Shown: positions 8,984 to 18,320, counted from the first letter of the stretch. The stretch is DNA of 64,000 nt from Methylobacter marinus A45 (GCF_000383855.1 NZ_KB912877.1:3537917-3601916); one strand, 5' to 3'. The notes: generated by a model from the sequence alone, not told the origin. Program-made: numbers and translations.

Positions 8984-9649
8984 ATGAATACTAACTACGC
9001 AATTGATTTGACGCGGGTACCGACCACGCTCGACTTGTGGCATGTGTATCTGGCAGGCGCCGTGGCGCTGTTGTCGCTGATTCTGATCATTTTGCTGCTG
9101 GCCATGGTGATCAGTCTGGCCCGCGGCCGCAAAAAAGCGGTAGCGCCGATTGTCGCACCGGTCGCGCCCGCACCCGCGCCAAAACCGGAAGTTAAGATCG
9201 TCGAAAAAATCGTCGAGGTCGAAAAACTCGTCCCCGCGCCGGCACCGGAACCTGTGGTATTGAAAGAAGCGACGCCCGACGCGGCCTTGCAATTACTGGG
9301 TTTACTGCAAAAAGAAGCGCGCTTTATCGATTTCATCAAGGAAGATATTTCCGCCTATGGCGATGCCGATATCGGTATCGCCGCGCGTGTCGTGCACGAA
9401 GGCTGCAACAAGGCCATCAACGAGCATTTCAGCCTGGCGCCGGTACGCGGCGAACAGGAAGGCACGAAAGTGACCTTGCAGAAAGGTTTTGATGCCGCCA
9501 GCGTACGCTTGACAGGCAATATTGTCGGCGCGGCGCCGTTTACCGGCACATTGGTCCACAAAGGCTGGAAGGTGACGGACATTCGCCTGCCTAAATTGAC
9601 GCAGGGCCATAATGCCCAGATCGTTGCACCAGCGGAGGTTGAATTATGA
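8984..9649 (+). CDS. DUF2760 protein, membrane-anchored
   Basis: The 221-residue protein has one membrane span at about residues 24-47 and a proline/alanine/glutamate-rich linker (APAPAPKPEVKIVEKIVEVE) followed by a C-terminal domain from about 105 to 220 with ALQLLGLLQKEARFIDFIKEDI, which is the DUF2760 signature. That family is commonly found next to Hsp70-like genes but has no assigned function. Its stop overlaps the start of the next Hsp70 gene (ATGA at 9646-9649), so the two are translationally coupled. The position suggests a membrane platform for the Hsp70 partner; this is inference. Confidence 0.85.
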   Translation: MNTNYAIDLTRVPTTLDLWHVYLAGAVALLSLILIILLLAMVISLARGRKKAVAPIVAPVAPAPAPKPEVKIVEKIVEVEKLVPAPAPEPVVLKEATPDAALQLLGLLQKEARFIDFIKEDISAYGDADIGIAARVVHEGCNKAINEHFSLAPVRGEQEGTKVTLQKGFDAASVRLTGNIVGAAPFTGTLVHKGWKVTDIRLPKLTQGHNAQIVAPAEVEL

Positions 9650-11718
9650 AAAAGCTGTTTGGCCATATAAAGTCGGATGTATTGAAAAAAAAGGAGGAGG
9701 CTGCCGCCGCTGAGCCGGAAAACGCCGCTACTGATTTAGAACCTACAGAGAGCGAAATGCCGGAATCTGAAAATCCTGAAAACGAGAATCAACCAGCGGG
9801 CGAAGAGCAACAAACAAGCACTGAAACGGAAGCCAGACTTGAGAGCACTGAAACCGCCGTTCATGATGGGCCGCGGTTCTCGGTCGGCATCGATTTGGGC
9901 ACCACTCACTGTGTGCTGTCCTATGCCGATCTCAGCAAAATAGAGGATGAATTTTCCCAGCAGGTCATGCCCATACCGCAATTGACCTCGCCCGGTGAAG
10001 TCGAAGATAAGGAGCAGTTGCCGTCATTTATGTATCAGGCGCATGAGTCCGAGCTTGCCGAAGGCTCTACCTCGCTGCCCTGGAATCCCAAGCCGGACTA
10101 TCTGGTCGGCGAGATCGCGCGCAACCTGGGCAGCAAAACGCCGATCCGCCTGATCGCCAGCGCCAAGAGCTGGTTGTGCCATGCCGGCGTCGACTGCAAA
10201 TCGGCCATTCTGCCGGCCGAAGCGCCGGACGAAATCGAGCGCGTCTCTCCTTTCCAGGCGACCACCGCTTACCTGCGGCATCTGCGCGATGCCTGGGAAA
10301 ACCAGCACCCTGGCGCGTCTCTGGATAAGCAGGACCTGGTGATTACCGTGCCGGCCTCGTTTGATCCGGCGGCACGGGAACTGACCGTCGAAGCGGCGCG
10401 CTCCGTTGGGCTGGAGCAGGCGATTCTGCTGGAAGAGCCGCAGGCGGCCCTGTACAGCTGGATCGAGAAAAGCCATGGCGATTGGCGCAATTATGCCAAA
10501 TGCGGCGACATCATCCTGGTCGTCGATATCGGCGGCGGCACCACTGACCTGTCATTGATCGCCGTCACCGAACAGGACGGCAATCTGGAATTGACGCGTG
10601 TCGCGGTCGGCGATCATATCCTGCTGGGCGGCGACAACATGGACCTGGCGCTGGCCTATACGGTCAAAGCCAAGCTGGAACAGGACGGTAGGCGTCTGGA
10701 ACCGTGGCAGATACAGGCGTTGACGCACAGCTGCCGCGATGCCAAGGAAAAAATCTTCAACAATCCCGAGATCGATACGATTCCGCTGGTCGTCGCCAGC
10801 CGCGGCTCGTCATTGATCGGCGGCACACTGCGCAGCGAGTTGACGCGCGATGAAGTCAATCGCGTCCTGGTCGAGGGCTTTCTGCCCAGGGTGGCGGCCA
10901 GCGACCGGCCGATCAGCCGTACGCGCGGCGGCCTGAGAACCACGGGCCTGCCTTATGCGCAGGATGCGGGCATTACCCGGCATCTGGCGGCGTTTCTGGC
11001 CAAACAGCAAGGCGCGACCGAGGATTTAAAAGACATCAATCTGCCCGAAAATGCCTCGTTTCTGCATCCGACGGCTGTATTGTTTAACGGCGGCGTGCTG
11101 AAAGCCCAGGTGCTGGCCGACCGGCTGATGGAAGTCCTGAATTCCTGGCTGGCGGCCGAACAGGCGCCCGAAGCCAGACTGTTGCAGGGTGCCGACCTCG
11201 ACCTGGCCGTCGCGCGCGGCGCCGCTTATTACGGCTATGTGCGCAAAGGCAAAGGCGTGCGCATTAAAGGCGGCACGGCTGCGTCCTACTACGTCGGCGT
11301 GGAAAGCGCCATGCCGGCCGTACCCGGCATGCCTCCTGAAATCGAGGCACTGTGCATCGCGCCGTTCGGCATGGAAGAGGGCACCCAAGAGGAGTTGCCC
11401 GACGACGAATTCGGCCTGGTGATCGGCGAGCCGGTGCGTTTCCGTTTCTTCGCCTCCAACACCCGCCGTGACGATGTCGTGGGCACGAGCCTCGATTACT
11501 GGGCCGAGGGCGAGCTTGAAGAACTGGACGAAATTGAAGTCACGTTGCCGGAGGAAGGTCGCCGGCCCGGTGAAGTCATCCCCGTTCATCTGCTCGCGGC
11601 CGTGACGGAAGTCGGCACGCTGGAACTGCAGGCCGTCTCGCAAAAAGACGACGGCCGCTGGAAGATCGAGTTTGATGTCCGGGCGGGCGAAGAAGCAAAA
11701 GCAGAAGCAGAAGCATAG
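9646..11718 (+). CDS. Hsp70-family protein with acidic N-terminal extension
   Basis: The 690-residue protein begins with about 75 residues rich in glutamate and proline, then the Hsp70 nucleotide-binding domain: phosphate-1 loop GIDLGTTH at 81-88, phosphate-2 loop VVDIGGGTTDLS near 291, and the adenosine-binding FNGGVLKA near 482. The C-terminal 130 residues are beta-rich (VRFRFFASNTRRDDV) and do not resemble the DnaK substrate-binding domain closely; there is no EEVD-like tail. It is thus an ATP-driven Hsp70 relative with an unusual client region. It follows DUF2760 with a 4-bp overlap and precedes a second Hsp70 by 155 bp. Confidence 0.9.
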   Translation: MKKLFGHIKSDVLKKKEEAAAAEPENAATDLEPTESEMPESENPENENQPAGEEQQTSTETEARLESTETAVHDGPRFSVGIDLGTTHCVLSYADLSKIEDEFSQQVMPIPQLTSPGEVEDKEQLPSFMYQAHESELAEGSTSLPWNPKPDYLVGEIARNLGSKTPIRLIASAKSWLCHAGVDCKSAILPAEAPDEIERVSPFQATTAYLRHLRDAWENQHPGASLDKQDLVITVPASFDPAARELTVEAARSVGLEQAILLEEPQAALYSWIEKSHGDWRNYAKCGDIILVVDIGGGTTDLSLIAVTEQDGNLELTRVAVGDHILLGGDNMDLALAYTVKAKLEQDGRRLEPWQIQALTHSCRDAKEKIFNNPEIDTIPLVVASRGSSLIGGTLRSELTRDEVNRVLVEGFLPRVAASDRPISRTRGGLRTTGLPYAQDAGITRHLAAFLAKQQGATEDLKDINLPENASFLHPTAVLFNGGVLKAQVLADRLMEVLNSWLAAEQAPEARLLQGADLDLAVARGAAYYGYVRKGKGVRIKGGTAASYYVGVESAMPAVPGMPPEIEALCIAPFGMEEGTQEELPDDEFGLVIGEPVRFRFFASNTRRDDVVGTSLDYWAEGELEELDEIEVTLPEEGRRPGEVIPVHLLAAVTEVGTLELQAVSQKDDGRWKIEFDVRAGEEAKAEAEA

Positions 11719-11872
11719 GACTGACAGGGCGGCCGCTTGGCCGCCCGACGCCAAGGCATAAATTCTCCAGGTACAGGCATATATTCCTGATAAATAGCCA
11801 CCTCAATGATTCATGCAAACAAATGCATTCAAGCGCCTGAATCGATTGAACTCTTAAAATCACAAAATTACC

Positions 11873-14629
11873 GTGCAAAATCAATCCGCCAGTTATTCAG
11901 TCGGTATCGACCTGGGCACAACGCATACCGTTGTCGCCTATGCGAGAGCCGATAAACCCAACCCCGAAATCGAGATTTTTCAGGTTGAGCAATTGGTCGC
12001 CCCCGGTCAGGTAGCGGCGCGGCCTTTGCTGCCTTCCGTGCGTTATCATCCGGCCGCCGGCGAGCTGTCCGAGGCCGATGTCGTTTTTTCGCCGGCCGGC
12101 GAAACCGCCGTGATCGGCGAGGCCGCGCGCCTGTTGGGCGCCAAGACCAAAGGCCGGTTCGTGACCAGCGCCAAGAGCTGGCTGTCGCACCCGTCGGTCG
12201 ACCATGGCGCGGAAATCCTGCCCTGGGGCAGCGGCGACGATGTCGACAAGGTGTCGCCGATCGATGCCAGCGCCAGTTATCTGGCGCATATCCGTACGGT
12301 CTGGAGTCACCGGTTTCCCGACGCGCCCCTGGAAAAGCAGGATATCGTCATTACCGTGCCGGCTTCTTTTGATGAAGCGGCTCGCTCGCTGACGCTGGAA
12401 GCGGCCCGAATCGCTGGCTTTTCCAATGTCCGTCTGCTGGAAGAGCCGCAAGCGGTCTGCTACGACTGGCTGAGGCGACATACCGGCTCCATCGGTCAGG
12501 CGCTGGCCGATGTCCATCTGCTGCTGGTCTGCGACGTGGGTGGCGGTACGACTGACCTGACGCTGATCAAGGTCGAGCAGGGCGAGCAGGAGCCTAAACT
12601 GACCCGCATCGGTGTCGGCGAGCATCTGATGCTGGGCGGCGACAATATCGACCTGGCCCTGGCGCACCTGGCCGAAAGCCGGCTGGTCAGTGACGGCAAA
12701 CGCCTGTCGCCGGCCGATCTGTCGCAGTTGATCGAGCAATGCCGTCTGGCCAAGGAACGGCTGCTGGCCGAGGATGCCCCGGAGCAGGTCAACGTCACCT
12801 TGCTGGGCGGCGGCTCCAGGCTGATCGGCAGCACGCGTTCCGTTTCCCTGAGCCGGGACGAAGTAAGGGCGATTGCGCTGGACGGATTTTTTCCGCTGTC
12901 GGGACTCGATGAACTGCCGGACCGGAAGCGCAGCGGCGTGGTGGAATTCGGTCTGCCTTATGCCGCCGAGCCGGCGGTCAGCAAGCATGTCGCCGCGTTC
13001 CTGAAACTGCACCGCGAAGCCTGCCGTGAGGCCTTGCAAGGCGAGGGCGTCGTACCCGATGCGTTGCTGCTCAACGGCGGCGTATTCCGCAGCCGGCCGA
13101 TCACGCAGCGCACTATCGAACTGATCAATTCATGGGCCGACAAGCCGCCGGTACTGCTGGAAAACAAGCATCCGGAACTGTCGGTGGCCTTGGGTGCGGT
13201 CAGCTATGCCATCGCGCGCCGTGAAAAGAAGCTGAAAATCGGCGGCGGCGCGGCGCGCAGTTATTTTCTGCTGGTCGATACCGGCAAGGCCGTGCAGCAG
13301 GGCGTCTGCATCCTGCCGCGCGGCAGCGAGGAAGGCGACGAGGTGATCCTGAAAGACCGGCAGTTCGCCCTGCGTCTGGGGCAGCCCGTGCGCTTCCATT
13401 TGGCTTCGATGACCGGCGATACGCCGTTCAAGCCCGGCGATCTGACCGACATTACCGACCAGTTTCACTCGCTGCCGCCTTTGGCCGTGGCCTTTGAGCA
13501 TGGCGAAGAGCAGGGCAACCGCGAAGTCATCGTGCAGCTGGCCGTGACCCAGACCGAAATCGGCACGCTGAAAATCCAGTGCGTGTCCGTGGCCGACAGC
13601 ACGCAGCGCTGGGATGTGGAATTCCAGATCAGAAAGAAAGGCCTGGCCGGACTGCAAACCGATGCGGCCTTGCCGGCTCAGTTCAATGCCGCCGTCGAAA
13701 AGATACAGACGGTCTTTGGATCAAAGTCCAAGCAGGTCGATCCCAAAGCGGTCAAGAATCTGCGCGCCGACCTGGAAAAACTGCTGGGCAGTTCGCGCAA
13801 TGAATGGGAAACGCCGCTGCTGCGCGCCATGTTTGCGGCGCTGTTGGAGGGCCTGAAATATCGCCGCCGTTCCGAAAACCATGAAAGGGTCTGGCTCAGC
13901 CTGACCGGTTTCTGCCTGCGTCCGGGATTCGGCTATCCGCTCGACGACTGGCGCGTGGAACAGCTCTGGAAAACCTACCCGCAGGGCATCCAGTTCGTCA
14001 ACGAAACCCAGAACTGGAGCGAATGGTGGACGTTATGGCGCCGGATTGCCGGCGGCCTCAGCGTCAAGGCGCAGGAGCAGATCTTCAGCGATATCGCCAA
14101 GTACATTGATCCGGCCGCCGCCCGGCAGCCCGGAGTCGCCAAGCAACTGAAGACCCGCAGTTATGACGACATCGTGCGTCTGTCGGCGGTGCTGGAACGA
14201 TTGCCCGTCGACAAGAAAACACAGCTGGGCGAATGGCTGCTGAAACGCCTGCAAAAAGCCAGCGAATCCAGTCAGACCTGGTGGGCCGTCGGGCGCATCG
14301 GTGCGCGCATGCCGTTCCACGGCAGCAGTCATAACGTGATCCCCGCCGATACGGTCTGCCAATGGCTCAAGCAGTTAATGGCCGAGGATTGGAGGAAAAT
14401 CCCCCAGGCCGGTTTTGCCGCGACCCTGATCGCGCGTATGAGCGGTGACCGCGCCCGCGATATCGACGAAGCCCTGCGCAGGCAAATCGTCGAAAAACTG
14501 AAAGTGAGTAAAGCGCCTTCTTCCTGGGTGGACATTGTGGAACAAATCCGGGAACTTGATGAAAAAGAGGAAAAACAAATTTTTGGCGAGGCTCTTCCGC
14601 CGGGGTTAAAATTAATCAGTAATAATTAG
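11873..14629 (+). CDS. Hsp70-family protein with large C-terminal DUF3731-like extension
   Basis: This 918-residue protein has the Hsp70 nucleotide-binding loops GIDLGTTH (11-18) and CDVGGGTTDLT (about 220-230), then a beta-rich region similar to that of the preceding gene, and about 330 further residues ending in helical, tryptophan-rich sequence (NWSEWWTLWRRIAGG). That extension matches what I know of DUF3731, a domain found fused to Hsp70-like ATPases with no known role. The start is a GTG without a clear ribosome site; no better start exists upstream of the nucleotide-binding loop. It is the largest member of the operon and shares about half its length with its neighbour, so the pair probably arose by duplication. 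Confidence 0.88.
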   Translation: MQNQSASYSVGIDLGTTHTVVAYARADKPNPEIEIFQVEQLVAPGQVAARPLLPSVRYHPAAGELSEADVVFSPAGETAVIGEAARLLGAKTKGRFVTSAKSWLSHPSVDHGAEILPWGSGDDVDKVSPIDASASYLAHIRTVWSHRFPDAPLEKQDIVITVPASFDEAARSLTLEAARIAGFSNVRLLEEPQAVCYDWLRRHTGSIGQALADVHLLLVCDVGGGTTDLTLIKVEQGEQEPKLTRIGVGEHLMLGGDNIDLALAHLAESRLVSDGKRLSPADLSQLIEQCRLAKERLLAEDAPEQVNVTLLGGGSRLIGSTRSVSLSRDEVRAIALDGFFPLSGLDELPDRKRSGVVEFGLPYAAEPAVSKHVAAFLKLHREACREALQGEGVVPDALLLNGGVFRSRPITQRTIELINSWADKPPVLLENKHPELSVALGAVSYAIARREKKLKIGGGAARSYFLLVDTGKAVQQGVCILPRGSEEGDEVILKDRQFALRLGQPVRFHLASMTGDTPFKPGDLTDITDQFHSLPPLAVAFEHGEEQGNREVIVQLAVTQTEIGTLKIQCVSVADSTQRWDVEFQIRKKGLAGLQTDAALPAQFNAAVEKIQTVFGSKSKQVDPKAVKNLRADLEKLLGSSRNEWETPLLRAMFAALLEGLKYRRRSENHERVWLSLTGFCLRPGFGYPLDDWRVEQLWKTYPQGIQFVNETQNWSEWWTLWRRIAGGLSVKAQEQIFSDIAKYIDPAAARQPGVAKQLKTRSYDDIVRLSAVLERLPVDKKTQLGEWLLKRLQKASESSQTWWAVGRIGARMPFHGSSHNVIPADTVCQWLKQLMAEDWRKIPQAGFAATLIARMSGDRARDIDEALRRQIVEKLKVSKAPSSWVDIVEQIRELDEKEEKQIFGEALPPGLKLISNN

Positions 14630-14642
14630 AATTAAGATAAAA

Positions 14643-15005
14643 ATGAAAGCGATTGGTTTTGTAATGGTGCTGGGGTTTACCCTGCTTTATTTTGTAAATG
14701 CGGCCTTTAAGGTTGATATCTGGGAGACGGAACTTCTGATTCACAGCGGCATCCGGTTTTTTGCCGGCTTCATCGCCATCGGTGTCTGGGTGTTTTCTCA
14801 ACATAGAATCAAGTTCCTCCACCTGTTCTATTTTGTCCTGGCTCTGGTGTTGGCCGATGACATCTGGGATTACTTCAGAAACATCAACAGCTTTAAACCG
14901 GAGGCCATGCTGCATAGCAGTTATATGCTGTTGTGGGGTTCCGTGACGGGCTATGTATCGGCAAGATACATCAAAAACAAAATAAATAATCCGTATGGCG
15001 ACTAG
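14643..15005 (+). CDS. Small multi-pass membrane protein, last gene of Hsp70 run
   Basis: The 120-residue protein starts 13 bp after the Hsp70 stop and has four likely membrane spans (about residues 4-22, 35-52, 58-76 and 88-108) with short polar loops, including the acidic pair in ADDIWDYF. I do not recognise a family. Spacing and strand put it in the same transcript as the Hsp70 genes, so together with DUF2760 it would give the system two inner-membrane components. No terminator is visible right after it. Confidence 0.7.
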   Translation: MKAIGFVMVLGFTLLYFVNAAFKVDIWETELLIHSGIRFFAGFIAIGVWVFSQHRIKFLHLFYFVLALVLADDIWDYFRNINSFKPEAMLHSSYMLLWGSVTGYVSARYIKNKINNPYGD

Positions 15006-15148
15006 GCGGTCGCCTTCACTTCATCCATTGAGCAGCAGCTTTTTTTGCCGCTGATGCCTTCAACGCTTTAATGGCTTGCCTGGACTGCGTTTTTAGCGGC
15101 CGCTTCTCAATCTTTTTTAAGCAGTGCTTTTGCCCGTAGTGAATCAAG

Positions 15149-15634
15149 ATGCATGCAAGAAGTCATTTAATTACCCGTGAAGGCCGTACAAAATTGGAAC
15201 AAGAGCTCGATTACCTCTGGAGCGTCGAACGCAAAGCCGTCACGCAAGCCGTTACGGAAGCCGCCGCCCATGGCGATCGTTCGGAAAATGCCGAGTACAA
15301 GGAGGGAAAGCGTCGGTTAAGGGAAATAGACAGGCGGATTCGTTTTCTGACCAAGCGCTTGCAGGTGTTAAAGGTCGTGGATTACTCGCCGCAACAGGAA
15401 GGCAAGGTTTTCTTTGGCGCCTGGGTGGAGCTTGAAAATGAGGCAGGGCAGATCGCTCATTACCGGATTGTCGGTTCCGACGAGTTCGATCCGCATAAAA
15501 ATGCGATCAGCATCAACTCGCCGATGGCAAAAGCGCTGATCGGCAAATCCGTCGACGACGAGATTTTTGTGCACACGCCCGAGGGCGTCAAGGAATGGAT
15601 TATCAACGAGATCCGGTATGAGCCTTTTGATTGA
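15149..15634 (+). CDS. greB: Transcription elongation factor GreB
   Basis: At 161 residues with the start MHARSHLITREGRTKLEQELDYLW, this is a GreA/GreB factor. The N-terminal coiled coil carries the two acidic tip residues in GDRSENAEY, which enter the RNA polymerase channel and stimulate cleavage of backtracked RNA; the C-terminal FKBP-like domain ends in VKEWIINEIRYEP. The basic stretch KEGKRRLREIDRRIRFLTKRL favours GreB over GreA. The ATG at 15149 fits the family start; no strong ribosome site is visible. It is monocistronic, 143 bp after the Hsp70 run. Confidence 0.92.
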   Translation: MHARSHLITREGRTKLEQELDYLWSVERKAVTQAVTEAAAHGDRSENAEYKEGKRRLREIDRRIRFLTKRLQVLKVVDYSPQQEGKVFFGAWVELENEAGQIAHYRIVGSDEFDPHKNAISINSPMAKALIGKSVDDEIFVHTPEGVKEWIINEIRYEPFD

Positions 15635-15637
15635 GAG

Positions 15638-15882
15638 GGTTGGCTAAGGTGACCTCGTCAAAGCCTTACGCGGCGAACTGACCGCTGACTTGGCGCGCGC
15701 AAAACCCCGGCCAGATCAGCGGCGAAAACCGCCGAGGCGCTACTGGCGAAAATCAAAGCCGAATGTGAACAAATAGCGGGTTGGAACAGGCCAAAGGAAG
15801 GCGAGAAAATCGAGTGCCGCGGGATGATGAAATGGCGCTTACCTTACGGTATTCCGGGGTCCTGGTTTGTCGCACAGGCTTA
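15638..15882 (+). pseudogene. Remnant of a type I restriction specificity subunit C-terminus
   Basis: Two frames after greB carry pieces resembling the end of an HsdS subunit: ALRGELTADLARAKP in one frame and, shifted, AAKTAEALLAKIKAECEQ in another. HsdS proteins often end with a pattern like FRGELTADW...SAEALLxKIKAE. The two pieces need at least one frameshift to join, and there are no other hsd genes nearby. The second frame stays open to a stop at about 15882. I read it as a small leftover of a lost restriction system; the match is from memory of the motif and is weak. Confidence 0.35.
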
Positions 15883-15963
15883 AGCCCGGCCGCTTTTTTT
15901 TTCAGACAAATGCGAGATAAATCTATATGATAGTCGCCTTTTAATCACGAAAAAGGTTTCATC

Positions 15964-16443
15964 ATGCAAATAGCAGACAATATGGCTGTTTCCATTCACT
16001 ACACTCTGACTAATGACGCCGGCGAAGTGCTGGACAGTTCGGTTGGGGATGAGCCGTTGGTTTACCTGCAAGGCATGGGGAATATTATTTCCGGCCTGGA
16101 AAAAGCCCTGGAGGGCAAAACGGTAGGCGACAAATTTAATGTCCACATTGAGGCGGCCGACGCTTATGGCGAGCATCAGGACGGTATGGTTCAGGTGATT
16201 CCTCGGGCCATGTTCGAAGGTATAGACACCGTCGAAGTCGGCATGCAGTTCCATGCCGATGTCAGTTCAGGTCCGGGCGTGGTCACGGTAGTCGATGTCG
16301 ATGGCGATGATATTACCATCGACGGCAATCACCCACTGGCCGGCGAAGCGCTGAATTTCGATGTCGAAGTAGTGGCGGTCAGGGACGCGACTCAGGACGA
16401 GTTGGCTCATGGTCATGTTCATGGCGCCGGCTGCAATCATTAA
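15964..16443 (+). CDS. slyD: SlyD-type FKBP peptidyl-prolyl isomerase
   Basis: The 159-residue protein opens with IADNMAVSIHYTLTNDAGEVLDSS, the FKBP fold of SlyD, followed by the inserted chaperone flap (about residues 70-120) and a short histidine-rich end HGHVHGAGCNH that could bind nickel or other metals, though far shorter than in E. coli SlyD. It speeds proline isomerisation and holds unfolded proteins in the cytoplasm and, with its metal tail, may feed metalloenzyme assembly. The ATG follows an AAGG site. The gene stands alone and converges on corA, with a shared hairpin between them. Confidence 0.92.
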   Translation: MQIADNMAVSIHYTLTNDAGEVLDSSVGDEPLVYLQGMGNIISGLEKALEGKTVGDKFNVHIEAADAYGEHQDGMVQVIPRAMFEGIDTVEVGMQFHADVSSGPGVVTVVDVDGDDITIDGNHPLAGEALNFDVEVVAVRDATQDELAHGHVHGAGCNH

Positions 16444-16456
16444 GTGTTAGCCACAC

Positions 16457-16483
16457 ACCGGTTCCGGCATTGGCGGAACCGGT
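16457..16483. terminator. Hairpin between convergent slyD and corA
   Basis: ACCGGTTCCG at 16457-16466 pairs perfectly with CGGAACCGGT at 16474-16483 across a 7-nt loop. It lies between two gene ends that face each other, so it may stop both transcripts, although neither side has a strong T run. Confidence 0.55.
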
Positions 16484-16492
16484 TCCTTCAGG

Positions 16493-17557
16493 CTAAAGCC
16501 AGTCTTTTTTCTTGAAATAGCCGAGTAAAAAAACTGATATCGCGATAAACAGCACCCACAAGGCCGGATAGGCCCACTTCCATTTCAGTTCCGGCATATA
16601 CTCGAAGTTCATGCCGTAGACGCCGGCGATAAAGGTCAGCGGAATGAAGATGGTGGCGAACACGGTCAGGACTTTCATGGTCTCGTTCATTTTGTTGCTG
16701 ACGCTGGACAGATAAATGTCCAGCATGCCGGCGATCAAATCGCGGTAGGATTCCATCGCTTCAATCACACGGATGGCATGATCGTAGACATCGCCGAAAT
16801 AGCGTTTGGTGCGCTCATGCAGCAAATGCGAGTCGCTGCGCTGTATGGCGACCAGCAATTCCCGCAGCGGCGAGACGCTTCTGCGTAAAAAGATCAGTTC
16901 GCGCTTGATGGTCTGGATGGTCTTCAGCGTTTTTGCCGTGGGCGTGGACAGTAATTCATCCTCGACGTTTTCAATCAGTTCATCGAGCGCGTCCTGCAAG
17001 GCGAAATATTCATCGACGACGGTATCCATGATCACATACGCCAGATAATCCGTGCCGAAGTTGCGCAGGCGCCCTTTCTCGTTGCCGAGTTGGGCCAGAA
17101 TGGGATCAAATATAGCGTCGGGTTTTTCCTTGAACGAAAAGACGAATTTGTCGAGTACCAGTAAACTGACCTGTTCATAGTCCACGTCAAATATGTCATC
17201 GCTGAGAGACAGCGCCTTAAGGACAATGTACAGGTAGTCGTTAAAGTCCTCGAATTTGGGCCGTTGATGGGTATTGAGAATGTCCTCAAGCACCAGGGCG
17301 TGAATGCCAAAATGCTTGCCGATGGCATCAATGATCGAAATGTCCGACAAGCCTTCGATATTGACCCAGGTTACTGTATCGGTCTGCTTATACGGCAACA
17401 CGTCTTCAATCGATTTAATGATGCGTTTTTCCAGCATGGACGGATTGTAATCAATCACGGTGATGCGGTTTTCAATGCCGTGCACCTCGCCGACGTGCAC
17501 GAGCGAGCCGGAGGGCAGACCTGATTTTTCCGAAGCGTAACTTAAAGATTCAGCCAT
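16493..17557 (-). CDS. corA: CorA magnesium/cobalt channel
   Basis: The 354-residue protein has the CorA layout: a large cytoplasmic N-terminal domain, a long stalk helix (NEMNETMKVLTVFAT preceded by MLDIYLSSVSNKM), and two C-terminal membrane spans joined by the selectivity motif GMNFEYMPEL (YGMNF is the diagnostic string). It forms a pentameric Mg2+ channel in the inner membrane. The C-terminus is KKKDWL, a normal basic end. The MarC gene lies upstream on the same strand with a 35-bp gap, so they may be co-transcribed. Confidence 0.95.
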   Translation of the reverse strand: MAESLSYASEKSGLPSGSLVHVGEVHGIENRITVIDYNPSMLEKRIIKSIEDVLPYKQTDTVTWVNIEGLSDISIIDAIGKHFGIHALVLEDILNTHQRPKFEDFNDYLYIVLKALSLSDDIFDVDYEQVSLLVLDKFVFSFKEKPDAIFDPILAQLGNEKGRLRNFGTDYLAYVIMDTVVDEYFALQDALDELIENVEDELLSTPTAKTLKTIQTIKRELIFLRRSVSPLRELLVAIQRSDSHLLHERTKRYFGDVYDHAIRVIEAMESYRDLIAGMLDIYLSSVSNKMNETMKVLTVFATIFIPLTFIAGVYGMNFEYMPELKWKWAYPALWVLFIAISVFLLGYFKKKDWL

Positions 17558-17592
17558 GATAAAAAATAATTAGGGTCAGGTAGGAAAGACAA

Positions 17593-18228
17593 TTACTCCG
17601 CCAGCACCGGAAACAGGCCTTTCAGGCCGCTTGCGATGAATTCGACGGCAAGCGCCGACAGGATCAGTCCCATCAGCCGGGTGAAAATATTGATGCCGGT
17701 CTGGCTGATGTGCCGGATCAGCCAGGGGGTCGTTCTCAGTACGATCCATAAAATCGCCATGACGGCAATGATATCGAGGCTCATGATCAGGTAATGATTG
17801 ATGTCGGTGCCCCGGTGCGAGTACATGATAACCGTACTGATAGCGCCAGGCCCCGCCAGCAGCGGCATCGATAACGGCACCACGGCGATGGACTGCCTGG
17901 CTTCGCCTTCCTCGGCTTCTTTTTTCGTATGTACGGTTTTGCTGATTTTGGCTTGCAGCATGGAGAGCGCCATCAGCATCAGCAGAATGCCGCCGCTGAC
18001 CAGGAACGAATTGATACTGATGCCGAAAAAAACCAGCAGGTTTTCCCCCAGAAACAGCGCCAGCAGCAGAATCGTCGTGACCGTTATCACGACGGTATTC
18101 TCGATGTTTTTGAGTTCGGACGCTTTCGTATGAGCGGTCAGCGCGGCAATAATGGGAATGATGCCTATCGGATCGACCACGGCGAACAAGGCGATAAATA
18201 TTTTTATATAATCCGTATATTCGAGCAT
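17593..18228 (-). CDS. MarC-family integral membrane protein
   Basis: About 211 residues with six membrane spans and the family features FFALFAVVDPIGIIPI-like start (FIALFAVVDPIGIIP) and the inner repeat PLSMPLLAGPGAI. MarC/YhcE proteins are inner-membrane proteins of unknown transport role; an early link to multiple antibiotic resistance was not upheld. I prefer the ATG at 18228 (MLEYTDY), with GGAAAA upstream, over the TTG five codons before it. It sits 35 bp upstream of corA. Confidence 0.85.
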   Translation of the reverse strand: MLEYTDYIKIFIALFAVVDPIGIIPIIAALTAHTKASELKNIENTVVITVTTILLLALFLGENLLVFFGISINSFLVSGGILLMLMALSMLQAKISKTVHTKKEAEEGEARQSIAVVPLSMPLLAGPGAISTVIMYSHRGTDINHYLIMSLDIIAVMAILWIVLRTTPWLIRHISQTGINIFTRLMGLILSALAVEFIASGLKGLFPVLAE

Positions 18229-18320
18229 AATATTTTCCGGCAAGCGAAGTGGATCACAGGATTCGGCTGGCTACAGGCATAACTCTAAACCGATAACAGA
18301 CTTGCAGGCAAAGATAATTC

